This document shows positions 16,973-25,117 of a stretch of 64,000 bases of DNA, piece after piece (positions within the stretch are counted from its first letter, which is position 1; every line of letters begins with the position of its first letter). The stretch comes from Pedobacter nutrimenti (GTDB lineage: Bacteria; Bacteroidota; Bacteroidia; Sphingobacteriales; Sphingobacteriaceae). The translations under genes and the position numbers were made by a program. The notes below the pieces were generated by a model. It saw only the letters and a list, made by a program, of their open reading frames with translations. It was not told the DNA's origin and ran no database searches. The stretch is from contig NZ_QKLU01000003.1 of NCBI RefSeq assembly GCF_003208655.1, positions 186,001 through 250,000 on the forward strand, in the 5' to 3' direction.

Positions 16973-18985
16973 TCATTTTGTAAAGCCGTTTTCCAGGTTT
17001 TCCATTTTCGGGATCATATGGTCGGCCTCCTTGTTCAATGCATCCGCTGAAAGTGCGTTTTCTTTTGCCCAGTGGAATAAAGCCTGGTCTTTTCGGCCAG
17101 CGGCAATCTGGGCAATTCTAAAATAAGTATAAGCTAAAAAGTCTGGGGTTCGTACGGCCATTTGTACGGCCCTTTTATAATAAGCCAATGCCTCATCAGT
17201 TTTACCTTCGTTGGCTTTGATCCTTCCCAGGTAATATAAGAGCTTAAATTCCAGTCCGAAACGATCATCAGGAATGCCATTTCCAATATAAGATAAGGCC
17301 AGCTTTTCTGCTTCCTGAAATTTTTGTTCCATACGCAGTTTCTGAATAGTGGCTGTTTTTCCCAGTGCCCGGGCCTGCTCGGCAAGGTCCGGTGCCCAGT
17401 GGGGTATTTTAAACTCCGGGTCCGGGCTGACAGATTTTACTTTTCCCTTTACCGGTATCACCATTGTGGTATTGCGGGCATTGACTTCCATTTTTCTGAT
17501 CACAACGGTATTGTCCATAAAAACAATCTGGAGCTCGATAGAAAGCCGGTATACCGGTCCCTGCTGTGCAATCTGTACCTGAAGCCCTTCTGGCAATTGA
17601 GTCCAGGAGCTTGTCCAGTCAGGAACGCCGGTTTGTTCACACCACTGCTTGAAAAACCAGCCAAGACTGCTTCCGTGTGCTTTCTCGATCTCTTGTACAA
17701 AGGAGGCCCAGTTTAACCGGCTTTGGGTATACTTGGTTGTAATTTGTTTCAGTGCGGCATGAAATTTTTCTTTTCCTATGGTATTGGAAAGCAGTTCCAG
17801 GACCAGAAAACCTTTACTGTCGGCGATAATGTGTTCATTGCTGCCCTTCAGATCCGTTAAGGGCTCATCAATTCCGGCAGATGCATTTTTAAGATAACCA
17901 ATTCCAGACTGGTCGCTGATGTATCCGGGATAACCTGTTTTTCGATACAGGATGGCATTTTTCTGGTCAAAATGGTCCACCACCTGGAGGGAGCCATATT
18001 GGGCCAGCCCCTCAGACAGCATGGCATTTCCCTTTGTACCGGTGGATTCAATGAGGTTTCCCCACCATTGGTGAGAGACCTCATGGCCAAACAAGGCATA
18101 ATTAAAACGCCTAAGCTCACTGGTGGGAATCAGGATGCCGCCCAATAAACTGGCACCCCCGATTCCGGTTTGTTCGGCAACATATTCCGGAAGTTCTATG
18201 ATGGAAAAATTTGGGATGTGCAGGGCACCGAATTTCTCTGTTAAAAAGGCAATTACTTCAGAAGTGTTTGTAATGAGCTTAGGATCACATACCGTCGTTT
18301 TTAGGGTGTAGGTGTAGCAGGGAATCGTTCCACTATGATGGTTTACCTGATAATTTGCAATGTAAAGCGAAAAAATGTCAGGGCGGTCATAGGTAAACCG
18401 ATAGGTTTTCATTCCGGCGGAACTTACCGTGTCCAGTTTACTGGCGGCCATGATAGCGGTGAGCACAGCCTTAGTGCTGACACTGATCTGGCCTGCCCCA
18501 CGCATATAGCCCTTACTTCCGTCCTGATCGACACGGTTTACCTGTGGATACCAGGCCGATCCGTAACCACTGGCCATGCAAAAATTAGCATCCAGACTAT
18601 ACTGAAAGCTGGGGACACTTCCCCGGTCGTATTCATATTTGAGCTGGAGCCGGGTGCCGGCATCCAGTTTTTTAGGGAAACGGAAACGGTAAACAATGTC
18701 ATTTGATGCATTTCTGAAGGTATCCAGCTTCTGGGCAATATGGAGGGCCATACCGCTAAGGTCAAGCTGGGCTTCTCCTTTACCCTTACTTAGTACAATT
18801 TCAACAGAATCACGGGATTGTTCCGTCGTTTCAAACCAAAGATCACCCTTAACCTTAAACGTTTTTTGGGGAAGATCGGCATCAACATGCAGGTTATAGT
18901 GTAAATTTTTCTGCCCATAAACTATGGTGCTGCAGATCAGCATACAGCAGGTAAAAACGTATTTGAATTTTGTGCGGAAGTCCAT
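16973..18985 (-). CDS. M1-family (aminopeptidase N-like) metallopeptidase
   Basis: 670 residues from ATG 18985, which starts the signal peptide (MDFRTKFKYVFTCCMLICST, then IVYGQ); upstream in-frame codons are rejected. The protein has the beta-rich N-terminal domain of M1 peptidases, then the gluzincin core: H301-E302 and H305 in GHEVSHQWWGN with a Glu in LSEGLAQYG as third zinc ligand. The helical C-terminus carries a TPR-like segment (LLYYLGRIKANEGKTDEALA). The usual GxMEN exopeptidase motif is replaced by GGASLLGG, so aminopeptidase specificity is doubtful. The spacing from the second His to the Glu is one longer than in classical members. Exported, probably periplasmic. It lies 69 bases downstream of an AraC-type regulator on the same strand. 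Confidence 0.9.
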   Translation of the reverse strand: MDFRTKFKYVFTCCMLICSTIVYGQKNLHYNLHVDADLPQKTFKVKGDLWFETTEQSRDSVEIVLSKGKGEAQLDLSGMALHIAQKLDTFRNASNDIVYRFRFPKKLDAGTRLQLKYEYDRGSVPSFQYSLDANFCMASGYGSAWYPQVNRVDQDGSKGYMRGAGQISVSTKAVLTAIMAASKLDTVSSAGMKTYRFTYDRPDIFSLYIANYQVNHHSGTIPCYTYTLKTTVCDPKLITNTSEVIAFLTEKFGALHIPNFSIIELPEYVAEQTGIGGASLLGGILIPTSELRRFNYALFGHEVSHQWWGNLIESTGTKGNAMLSEGLAQYGSLQVVDHFDQKNAILYRKTGYPGYISDQSGIGYLKNASAGIDEPLTDLKGSNEHIIADSKGFLVLELLSNTIGKEKFHAALKQITTKYTQSRLNWASFVQEIEKAHGSSLGWFFKQWCEQTGVPDWTSSWTQLPEGLQVQIAQQGPVYRLSIELQIVFMDNTVVIRKMEVNARNTTMVIPVKGKVKSVSPDPEFKIPHWAPDLAEQARALGKTATIQKLRMEQKFQEAEKLALSYIGNGIPDDRFGLEFKLLYYLGRIKANEGKTDEALAYYKRAVQMAVRTPDFLAYTYFRIAQIAAGRKDQALFHWAKENALSADALNKEADHMIPKMENLENGFTK

Positions 18986-19054
18986 TACTTTTTTTGTTAA
19001 AGAGAGCAAATCCGGCACACAAAAAATTGTATGGGATAAACTTTTTAACAAGTC

Positions 19055-19855
19055 CTATTTACCTCTTGTTAAAGAACGGAACCTGAAAGGTGAAACCGGA
19101 TAATACAGGCGGAAGGATTTGATAAAGTGTGCCGGATCTGTAAATCCTGTGGTGTAGGCAATTTCTGAAATGGGGAGGTCGGTCTCAAAAAGCAGCCGGA
19201 CGCTTTTTTTTAAACGCATCTTTAAGCGGTATTCTCCAATGGTGAGGCCCTCTTTTTCCCGGAATGCACGTGCAAGATAAACCGGATGCACAAAAACCCG
19301 CCCAGAAAGCTGCTCCAGGCTGTGCTGGGTTTCCAGTTCATCTTCCAGAATTTGCCTGAGCTTTGCCAGCCAGGGCAAACGAAGGGCCACTACAGGTGGT
19401 TTCATAGAAGAAATCCAGTTGATCACATGCTCCTGGGCATTGCAGGCATCGCCGTCATTAATAAACAGGTATAACAATTTGTATAAATCGGTAAATGCAC
19501 CCGCAGGGTATACTTTGGTTTTTTCCGGAATATAAGCAGCAATGTCCAGCGATTTAAGAGCATCCTGGTGAAATTCGATATTCATACAGCTTCCCCCGGG
19601 CGCAGGGAAAGAATTTGCATGGTTGTAACCCGATGGACGAAGAATAACTTCACCGGGAGCGATCCTGCGATTCATATCGCTGCTGTTCTCCAGGTAAGTT
19701 CCCCGGACCAGCATGCTCAGGTAACTGTTCTGATGATAATGCTGTTCAATGGTACTGTAAGATTGGTAATTGGTCATATTGATGCGAAAAAGCGGGCTTT
19801 CCACCTTTTTCTCCTCTGTACCAAAATATTTTCCTGTTGTCAGTGAAATTGACAT
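19055..19855 (-). CDS. AraC-family transcriptional regulator
   Basis: 266 residues from ATG 19855 (a TTG two codons earlier is open but less likely). The N-terminal part (about 1-140) is a cupin-like sensing domain with HYHQNSYLSMLVRG, IAPGEVILRPSGYNHANSF and MNIEFHQDAL. The C-terminal AraC DNA-binding domain (about 165-262) has two HTH motifs, the second being ISEIAYTTGFTDPAHFIKSF followed by RLYYPVSPFRFR. The peptidase gene follows on the same strand after 69 bases, so the two are likely co-transcribed; whether the regulator controls the peptidase is unknown. Confidence 0.93.
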   Translation of the reverse strand: MSISLTTGKYFGTEEKKVESPLFRINMTNYQSYSTIEQHYHQNSYLSMLVRGTYLENSSDMNRRIAPGEVILRPSGYNHANSFPAPGGSCMNIEFHQDALKSLDIAAYIPEKTKVYPAGAFTDLYKLLYLFINDGDACNAQEHVINWISSMKPPVVALRLPWLAKLRQILEDELETQHSLEQLSGRVFVHPVYLARAFREKEGLTIGEYRLKMRLKKSVRLLFETDLPISEIAYTTGFTDPAHFIKSFRLYYPVSPFRFRSLTRGK

Positions 19856-19968
19856 GATCAATGCATAATGGGATTAGGATAAATATACAATTTTCATATT
19901 TAAGAGTTTTGAATATCTTTAGGGCTTTGTAAAAACCAAATGATCCCCGGACGCTATTACCTCTGTTA

Positions 19969-20574
19969 ATGAAATACCTGGAAAAAATTCAAACCTTACT
20001 TCCTTTGGGTTATCTGTACCTGATTGTTTTAGGCCTTTTAAAAGAAGGTATCGAGTATTATCAGTTGGGAATCAATATTTTAAAATATTCCTCTATTACA
20101 GATATTTTAATCAGCCCGATATCAGACGTCACTTCCAATCCGGTATTGATTGTGATGATCTTTTCGTTTTTTGTGTTTTTCTACCTGGGTCAGCTTATAG
20201 TGATCAAAAACAGTCATAAAAACTGGGCAAAAAAAATATTGGGACAAAAAAGGTTTAGCCAGGACGCCAGTAAAACAGAAATACGAAAAGCGATTTTTCC
20301 ATTTTTTATGTTGTTTTTTGCAGGTGAGCTGCTGATGATGTTTGTTGGATTGGGATTCGGGTCGGGCGCTAAACTAGCGCTAAGAATAAAGCAGAATAAT
20401 TTTACCTGTGACTACAGGATCAATTTTAATTCGGGCAAATCTGCAGATATCCTGTTGATCAACATGACCAGTTCTTATTTCTTTTATGTGACAAAGGACG
20501 ATAGAAACATCAAGATCGCCCCGGTAGGGACCATTAATAACCTCGAATTGATAGACAATAAAAAACTCAAATGA
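19969..20574 (+). CDS. Membrane protein of unknown function
   Basis: 201 residues with three hydrophobic segments (about 10-27, 60-82 and 105-130) and a C-terminal soluble part (about 135-201) with NFTCDYRINFNSGKSADILL and a final DNKKLK tail. No family was recognised. Its last four bases (ATGA) overlap the start of the next small gene, so the two are translationally coupled and probably form a complex or act together. The region in front (19856-19968) is shared with the divergent AraC gene. Confidence 0.8.
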   Translation: MKYLEKIQTLLPLGYLYLIVLGLLKEGIEYYQLGINILKYSSITDILISPISDVTSNPVLIVMIFSFFVFFYLGQLIVIKNSHKNWAKKILGQKRFSQDASKTEIRKAIFPFFMLFFAGELLMMFVGLGFGSGAKLALRIKQNNFTCDYRINFNSGKSADILLINMTSSYFFYVTKDDRNIKIAPVGTINNLELIDNKKLK

Positions 20575-20816
20575 GCAATAAAAAACCAGCAGACCTTAGT
20601 GACGAAGAATTAATCAGAAACGAAAAAAGAACGAAAGTTTTGGTTGTAACTTTTGTGATCATATTGACCCTCTTGTTTGTGACAGTCATACTCCTGATCA
20701 TAAAAAAGGGTTTTACCCCATTAATTGCCACTGTAATTGCTTTAGTTGCTGTATGTATAGTTTCCATGAACAATTGGAAAGAATTGAAAAAAGAGATAAA
20801 GCTCAGAAAGCTGTAA
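20571..20816 (+). CDS. Small two-helix membrane protein
   Basis: 81 residues: a charged cytoplasmic N-terminus (SNKKPADLSDEELIRNEKRT), two adjacent hydrophobic helices (about 23-45 and 49-66) and a basic C-terminus (NWKELKKEIKLRKL). It overlaps the previous membrane protein gene by ATGA. Function unknown. It ends 20 bases before a very strong hairpin. Confidence 0.8.
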   Translation: MSNKKPADLSDEELIRNEKRTKVLVVTFVIILTLLFVTVILLIIKKGFTPLIATVIALVAVCIVSMNNWKELKKEIKLRKL

Positions 20817-20836
20817 GCCTGTTTTATCTGGCACAA

Positions 20837-20892
20837 ATTAAAACCTATAAATATCAGGATATCTTTATATCCTGATATTTATAGGTTTTAAT
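20837..20892. terminator. Bidirectional terminator with perfect 26-bp stem
   Basis: The arms 20837-20862 and 20867-20892 are perfectly complementary over 26 bp with a CTTT loop. The hairpin sits between convergent genes and covers the stop codon (20888-20890) of the minus-strand AraC gene. The stem is AT-rich apart from CAGG/CCTG near the loop and the ACC/GGT part. Such length is well beyond an ordinary intrinsic terminator. Confidence 0.75.
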
Positions 20893-21742
20893 CCATTTGG
20901 AAAATGCTTGTGGTATTTTTTTCTTTCCGATAGGCCGTAAGGCTCAGGTTTTTGTGCTTCTTGAAAAACTTATTTAAATGGCTTTCATCAGAAAAGCCAA
21001 ATTCATGAACAATTTCATTGATCCTCATATCGCTAAAGCTTAAGCGGTGTTCCACCATGCGGATCCTGTAATTGGAAATAAATTGCTGCAGGGTTTCCCC
21101 GCATTGGTTTTTAAAATAACTTCCTAAATAAGTAGGGGAGATGTCGAATTTATCTGCAATGTGGGAAGCTTTCAGGTGTTGAGGGGAAAAAATATTGGAC
21201 TGTATATAACTGACAATCTCCAGAATGCGTTTGTCGGAGTTTTCTTTAATGCCAGGTGGTTTTATTTTTGAAATGTTGCGCACAGCAATCACAATCAGCG
21301 CATTTACATAATGTGCCGTTAAGTCTTCATCGTACACATCTTTATATTCAATAGCATGCAAAAGACATCCAACAATCGATTTCACCAGAAATTCATCTTC
21401 TTTTTGTTTTAAGATGCAGCCCGATAGATGAGAAGCATAATACAATAAACACTCTATACAGTTTAAATTCTTAGACCTGTATTCTTTCACATAATCGCTG
21501 TTGATGCTCACCAGTAAAAATTCAGTCGGTTCGGTAATGTCAAAATTATGCTGATCATTGGGCGTCATCAACATCAGGTTGCCGGTTTTGTAGGCAATGC
21601 AATTGCCATTGACCCGTAGAAAGCCTTTTCCGGAAATGACATAAGCCATTTGGAAAAAGTTAAACTGTAAATCACTGGCTGAACATTCCGCTATCTTACG
21701 GTAAACCACCTTAAAGGACTGGTGCATATTTTCCCTTTTCAT
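20888..21742 (-). CDS. AraC-family transcriptional regulator beside an efflux pump
   Basis: 284 residues from ATG 21742 (MKREN...); an ATG 15 bases later (MHQSF...) is an alternative. The longer open frame upstream runs through the divergent promoter and is rejected. An N-terminal cupin-like domain (about 5-130, with FFQMAYVISGKGFLRVNGNC and MLMTPNDQHNFDI) is followed by the AraC domain (about 180-280, with LKASHIADKFDISPTYLGSY and INEIVHEFGFSDESHLNKFF). It is divergent from a DHA2-type efflux gene with an intergenic region of 86 bases, the classical arrangement of a local regulator and its target. Confidence 0.93.
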   Translation of the reverse strand: MKRENMHQSFKVVYRKIAECSASDLQFNFFQMAYVISGKGFLRVNGNCIAYKTGNLMLMTPNDQHNFDITEPTEFLLVSINSDYVKEYRSKNLNCIECLLYYASHLSGCILKQKEDEFLVKSIVGCLLHAIEYKDVYDEDLTAHYVNALIVIAVRNISKIKPPGIKENSDKRILEIVSYIQSNIFSPQHLKASHIADKFDISPTYLGSYFKNQCGETLQQFISNYRIRMVEHRLSFSDMRINEIVHEFGFSDESHLNKFFKKHKNLSLTAYRKEKNTTSIFQMD

Positions 21743-21799
21743 AGCGTAAAAATACATTTTTATCCTTAAAATGTACTGATATATCTTTAATGTTCGGTT

Positions 21800-21807
21800 T
21801 ATTTTTG
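21800..21807 (+). promoter_or_regulatory. Candidate -7 element (TATTTTTG) of the efflux gene
   Basis: Matches TAnnTTTG, giving a leader of about 18 bases before ATG 21829. No TTG box stands at the -33 distance, which fits a promoter needing an activator such as the divergent AraC protein. Confidence 0.4.
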
Positions 21808-21828
21808 TCAAATAGAATTGATGTAAAA

Positions 21829-23364
21829 ATGAACAATCAAAACGCAAGAAAAAATACCATGGCCCTGATTGCCATTTGTATGGCCACACTGATGTTTTCC
21901 CTGGAAATTTCCAGTGTACCGGTCATCCTTCCAACCCTGGAGGAAGTACTGGGGGCCAATCTGAAGGATATGCAATGGATTATGAATATCTATACCATTG
22001 GCTGTACAACGGTCCTGATGGCGGCGGGTACGCTCGCCGACCGCTATGGGCGCAAGCGGATCCTGCTCATTACCCTGGTGTTGTTTGGTATTGCTTCTTT
22101 GTTTTGTGGCCTGGCCCAAAATACGAGCCTGCTCATTATAAGCCGTTTTTTTCAGGGAGTCAGCGGTGGGGCAATGCTCATTTGCCAGATATCGGCCTTG
22201 TCCAGCCAATTTCAGGAGGGCAAAGCGCGTAGTAAAGCCTTTGGCATCTGGGGCATTATCCTAGGACTGGGACTGGGTTTCGGTCCCATTATAGGCAGTG
22301 GCATTGTAGGACTGCTGTCCTGGAAATGGGTTTTTCTGATCCATGCACCTATTGCTGCCCTGGCCGCATTTCTGGTTTATGGAAATGTTACAGAATCCAA
22401 AGACCCGGAAGCCAAAAGCCTGGATGTTTTTGGGATCATCACTTTGTCTTTAGCTGTTTTTGGCTTAACTTATTTTATTACCCAAGGCGGTGATCTGGGT
22501 TTTGGCAGCAGTACTGCAATTGCTATCCTGATGGCCGCGGTGCTTAGCTTTATTATTTTTATATGGGTCGAAAAAAAGAACAAGTACCCCATGTTCGATT
22601 TTAGCGTATTTAAAATCCGCCAGTTTTCGGGGGCTATTTTTGGTTCTGTGGGTATGAATTTTAGCTTCTGGCCATTTATCATTTACCTGCCTATTTATTT
22701 TCAGGGCTGTTTGGGCTACGATGTCATGACGGCGGGCCTTTCTTTACTGGCCTATACACTACCCACTTTAATTATCCCCCCGCTTGCCGAGCGCCTTTCC
22801 CATAGGTACCGCCCCGGAATTATAATTCCTTTGGGGCTGTTTACCATAGGACTGGGCTTTTTGGTGATGCGGTACGGAAGCCTGGTCCAGAACCCGGGCT
22901 GGCAGAGTATGCTTCCGGGCTCCATACTGGCCGGTATTGGTTTGGGCTTAACCAACACCCCGGTAACCAATACCACCACCGCTGCGGTTTCCAGCAACCG
23001 GGCCGGAATGGCATCGGGTATAGATATGAGCGCCAGGCTCATCACACTGGCCATTAACATTGCTTTGATGGGATTTATTCTGGTCGAAGGAATTGTAGCT
23101 TACTTAAAAACGGCAATGCCAGCTGGCGTGCTGCAGAACTTATCCCTGCATGCGCTGGCCGAAAAAATAGCTTCGGGAAGTTTCAGTAACCTAAAGCACA
23201 ATTTCAGCCAGTTAGCGGCCACCGACCCTTCAGGGACTATGGTGCACGCGGCACTGCTGCAGGGGTTTGACTGGGTGATGTTGTATGGAGGAATCGGCGT
23301 CTGGGTTTTGGCCCTGGCAAGTTTCATCACTTTTGGAAAGGGGAAAGGGGTTTCAGGAAAATAA
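21829..23364 (+). CDS. MFS efflux transporter, DHA2 (EmrB/QacA) type
   Basis: 511 residues from ATG 21829 with about 14 membrane helices, the number typical for the DHA2 family of drug:proton antiporters. Motif A is present as LADRYGRKR (residues 69-77), and the motif-C-like glycine-rich stretch as LGLGLGFGPIIGSGIVG in helix 5. The opening residues EISSVPVILPTL correspond to the family's start of helix 1 ('D.tivnvALP'), with the usual Asp replaced by Glu. It is divergent from an AraC-type regulator that probably controls it. Substrates cannot be predicted; export of toxic hydrophobic compounds is the family's usual role. Confidence 0.92.
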   Translation: MNNQNARKNTMALIAICMATLMFSLEISSVPVILPTLEEVLGANLKDMQWIMNIYTIGCTTVLMAAGTLADRYGRKRILLITLVLFGIASLFCGLAQNTSLLIISRFFQGVSGGAMLICQISALSSQFQEGKARSKAFGIWGIILGLGLGFGPIIGSGIVGLLSWKWVFLIHAPIAALAAFLVYGNVTESKDPEAKSLDVFGIITLSLAVFGLTYFITQGGDLGFGSSTAIAILMAAVLSFIIFIWVEKKNKYPMFDFSVFKIRQFSGAIFGSVGMNFSFWPFIIYLPIYFQGCLGYDVMTAGLSLLAYTLPTLIIPPLAERLSHRYRPGIIIPLGLFTIGLGFLVMRYGSLVQNPGWQSMLPGSILAGIGLGLTNTPVTNTTTAAVSSNRAGMASGIDMSARLITLAINIALMGFILVEGIVAYLKTAMPAGVLQNLSLHALAEKIASGSFSNLKHNFSQLAATDPSGTMVHAALLQGFDWVMLYGGIGVWVLALASFITFGKGKGVSGK

Positions 23365-23526
23365 TTCCAAACATCAAATGATTTCAGAAAGAAGTTTCCG
23401 GTAAACAAACAAAATCAGTGATAATGAATTTTGAACGAGTTTGCCTAAATCAACATTACCATCCGTACAAGACACATTAAGCCAAACACAAGATATTTTA
23501 CTAATAAAGCCCTGATAAAACACTGA

Positions 23527-23630
23527 ATATCCCTAGGGTTGGCCTACCGTTGCCGTACCGTTGGCGTAGGGTTGCTGTACCCCTGGGGTACAGCAACCCT
23601 ACGCCAACCCTAGTTTAACCCTGCGGGAAT
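23527..23630. repeat. Array of 11-bp units folded as an inverted repeat
   Basis: Four consecutive 11-base units, GTTGGCCTACC, GTTGCCGTACC, GTTGGCGTAGG and GTTGCTGTACC, run from 23538 to 23581. After five bases the series continues in the opposite orientation from 23587 (GGTACAGCAAC, CCTACGCCAAC, CCTAGTTTAAC), with decayed units on both outer ends. The inner two units and flanking C/G bases make a perfect 24-bp inverted repeat (23560-23583 against 23585-23608) around a single T. The rest of this 399-base gap (23365-23763) is AT-rich and holds only the promoter at 23686-23717. The array could terminate the efflux transcript, but a U-tract is missing. Confidence 0.85.
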
Positions 23631-23685
23631 TATTTAGTTTATTAGAATTTTATTAATCTTTATTGTGTAATTATTATTCAAAATA

Positions 23686-23717
23686 TTTGTTTTTGTGTTA
23701 CTTTTAAGATATGTTTG
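23686..23717 (+). promoter_or_regulatory. Full Bacteroidota promoter before the DUF6266 pair
   Basis: TTTG (23686-23689), exactly 20 bases, TATGTTTG (23710-23717): both elements and spacing match the consensus. Transcription would start near 23721, giving a leader of about 43 bases that contains a purine-rich AAGGGAGG stretch about 20 bases before ATG 23764. Confidence 0.7.
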
Positions 23718-23763
23718 TTATTATTTATTAAAAAAGGGAGGCGTTGAACAAATGTAATGGGTT

Positions 23764-24429
23764 ATGGCAATAGCAGAAAACGGACCTGGTGGTCGTCATA
23801 GGGGCAGAATAGGGAATATTGTTTATTATATGCTTGGGGAAACCAATGTGGCAAGGGGCGTTGGCATAACGACTAAAGCCTCAACACAAGCACAGCTTAG
23901 GCAAAAGCTAATCACCAAAATGCGCAGCGAGCTGCTGCGTGATTTGCTCGATTTTGTCAATACCGGCTTTAGTATAGAGGCCATGCAGCATTCGGACAAC
24001 GGTTTTAACCGGGCTGTTAAAAATAACCCCGGCATTATTACGGGAATTTACCCCGACCTGGAAATCGCTTATGATCAGGTTTTACTGAGCAAGGGCCGCC
24101 TAAATCCGGCGCAGAACTGGAAGGTAAACCTGGTAGAGGCCGGACTGGAGTACACCTGGGACACCGATCCGCAAATGCCCTGGCCGCAGGCTACCGATCA
24201 GGTGATGCTTTTGGCTTATTTCCCTCAGCAACAAAAAGTTTTTTATACTTTGTTTGGCAACAGCAGGTTATCTGGAAGTGATTTTCTTGAAATTCCGCCA
24301 AGTTTACAAGACAAGTATATGGAAACCTACATGTCTTTCATCTCCGCAGACCGTAAACAGCTGTCTGACAGTATTTACACCGGGAGTTTTAATTCAGATA
24401 ATAAGGAAAACAAACCATTAAAAAGTTGA
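23764..24429 (+). CDS. DUF6266-like protein
   Basis: 221 residues without signal peptide or membrane segment. The opening GPGGRHRGRIGNIVYYMLGE, basic with alternating glycines, followed by TTKASTQAQLRQK, resembles the DUF6266 family, whose members start 'GG..GK.G..vg..w.g....r..p....T..Q...R'. The end ETYMSFISADRKQLSDSIYT matches CYMSFASADGKKNGDSLYV at the end of the next protein, so the two are diverged paralogues. Their first 50 residues also align (gly-basic start, then Q...L..kL...L...L..l..mGF). Structural role suggested by the beta-rich middle, but no function is known. Start ATG 23764 is fixed by an in-frame stop nine bases upstream. Confidence 0.8.
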   Translation: MAIAENGPGGRHRGRIGNIVYYMLGETNVARGVGITTKASTQAQLRQKLITKMRSELLRDLLDFVNTGFSIEAMQHSDNGFNRAVKNNPGIITGIYPDLEIAYDQVLLSKGRLNPAQNWKVNLVEAGLEYTWDTDPQMPWPQATDQVMLLAYFPQQQKVFYTLFGNSRLSGSDFLEIPPSLQDKYMETYMSFISADRKQLSDSIYTGSFNSDNKENKPLKS

Positions 24430-24431
24430 TC

Positions 24432-25061
24432 ATGGGAATTTTAAGATCAGGGCTGGTGGGGCCCTTCCGAAAAAAAGTTGGTTCTGTGATCGGGCGCAGG
24501 CACAGGAAACAGAATGTAATTACAGCATTGCATAATACCAGTCATAAACCTTTTTCCACCGCACAACAGGATTCACAGCTTAAACTTGGTTTGCTGAATG
24601 GTTTTTTAAGTGATATTGACCAGTTGGTGAACATGGGATTTAAAGCCCTGACCAAAAATAACAGTCCTGTAAATGAGGCTTTCTCCTATAACTATAACCA
24701 TGCCTTTGTTAAAAATGGTGATGCTTTTTTGATCGACTACTCTAAAATTGTATACAGCAGGGGACATATCGTTATACCGGAGCATCCCCAGGTTGTTTTC
24801 ACAGCCGGTCAGATTACTTTTAGCTGGCTGCCCCAAAAACAATCGGCTTATTGTCAGTTTACCGATCTGGCGAGTTTTTTAGTGTACAATTTTTCGAAAA
24901 AGAAGTACATCATGCAATTAAATGTTACCAGTAGGTATGCGCAGCGTCATAGCATTGAAATACCACCCGATTATAGGGGTGATATACTCCATTGTTATAT
25001 GAGTTTTGCATCAGCAGACGGAAAAAAGAATGGAGATAGCCTGTATGTCGGAGCAATTTAG
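24432..25061 (+). CDS. DUF6266-like protein, second paralogue
   Basis: 209 residues from ATG 24432, two bases after the previous stop, so tightly coupled. It starts MGILRSGLVGPFRKKVGSVI with many basic residues (GRRHRKQNVI), then has a mixed alpha/beta middle (GLLNGFLSDIDQLVNMGFKA; SKIVYSRGHI; VVFTAGQITFSWLPQ) and the family-like end CYMSFASADGKKNGDSLYVG. The start is closer to the usual DUF6266 pattern than that of the first paralogue. No export signal. It probably works together with its neighbour. Confidence 0.82.
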   Translation: MGILRSGLVGPFRKKVGSVIGRRHRKQNVITALHNTSHKPFSTAQQDSQLKLGLLNGFLSDIDQLVNMGFKALTKNNSPVNEAFSYNYNHAFVKNGDAFLIDYSKIVYSRGHIVIPEHPQVVFTAGQITFSWLPQKQSAYCQFTDLASFLVYNFSKKKYIMQLNVTSRYAQRHSIEIPPDYRGDILHCYMSFASADGKKNGDSLYVGAI

Positions 25062-25117
25062 CATAAAAAACATGTTTCCCCTTTCATTTATATTAATTTA
25101 TGATTTAAAAATAACTT

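Noticed and set aside
21743..21889. N-terminal extension of the AraC gene upstream of 21742
   Set aside because: It would run through the divergent promoter and the start of the efflux gene and does not resemble the family.
23560..23608. CRISPR array or simple terminator
   Set aside because: Units are 11 bp with no spacers, so not CRISPR; no T-tract follows the palindrome, so a plain intrinsic terminator is doubtful.
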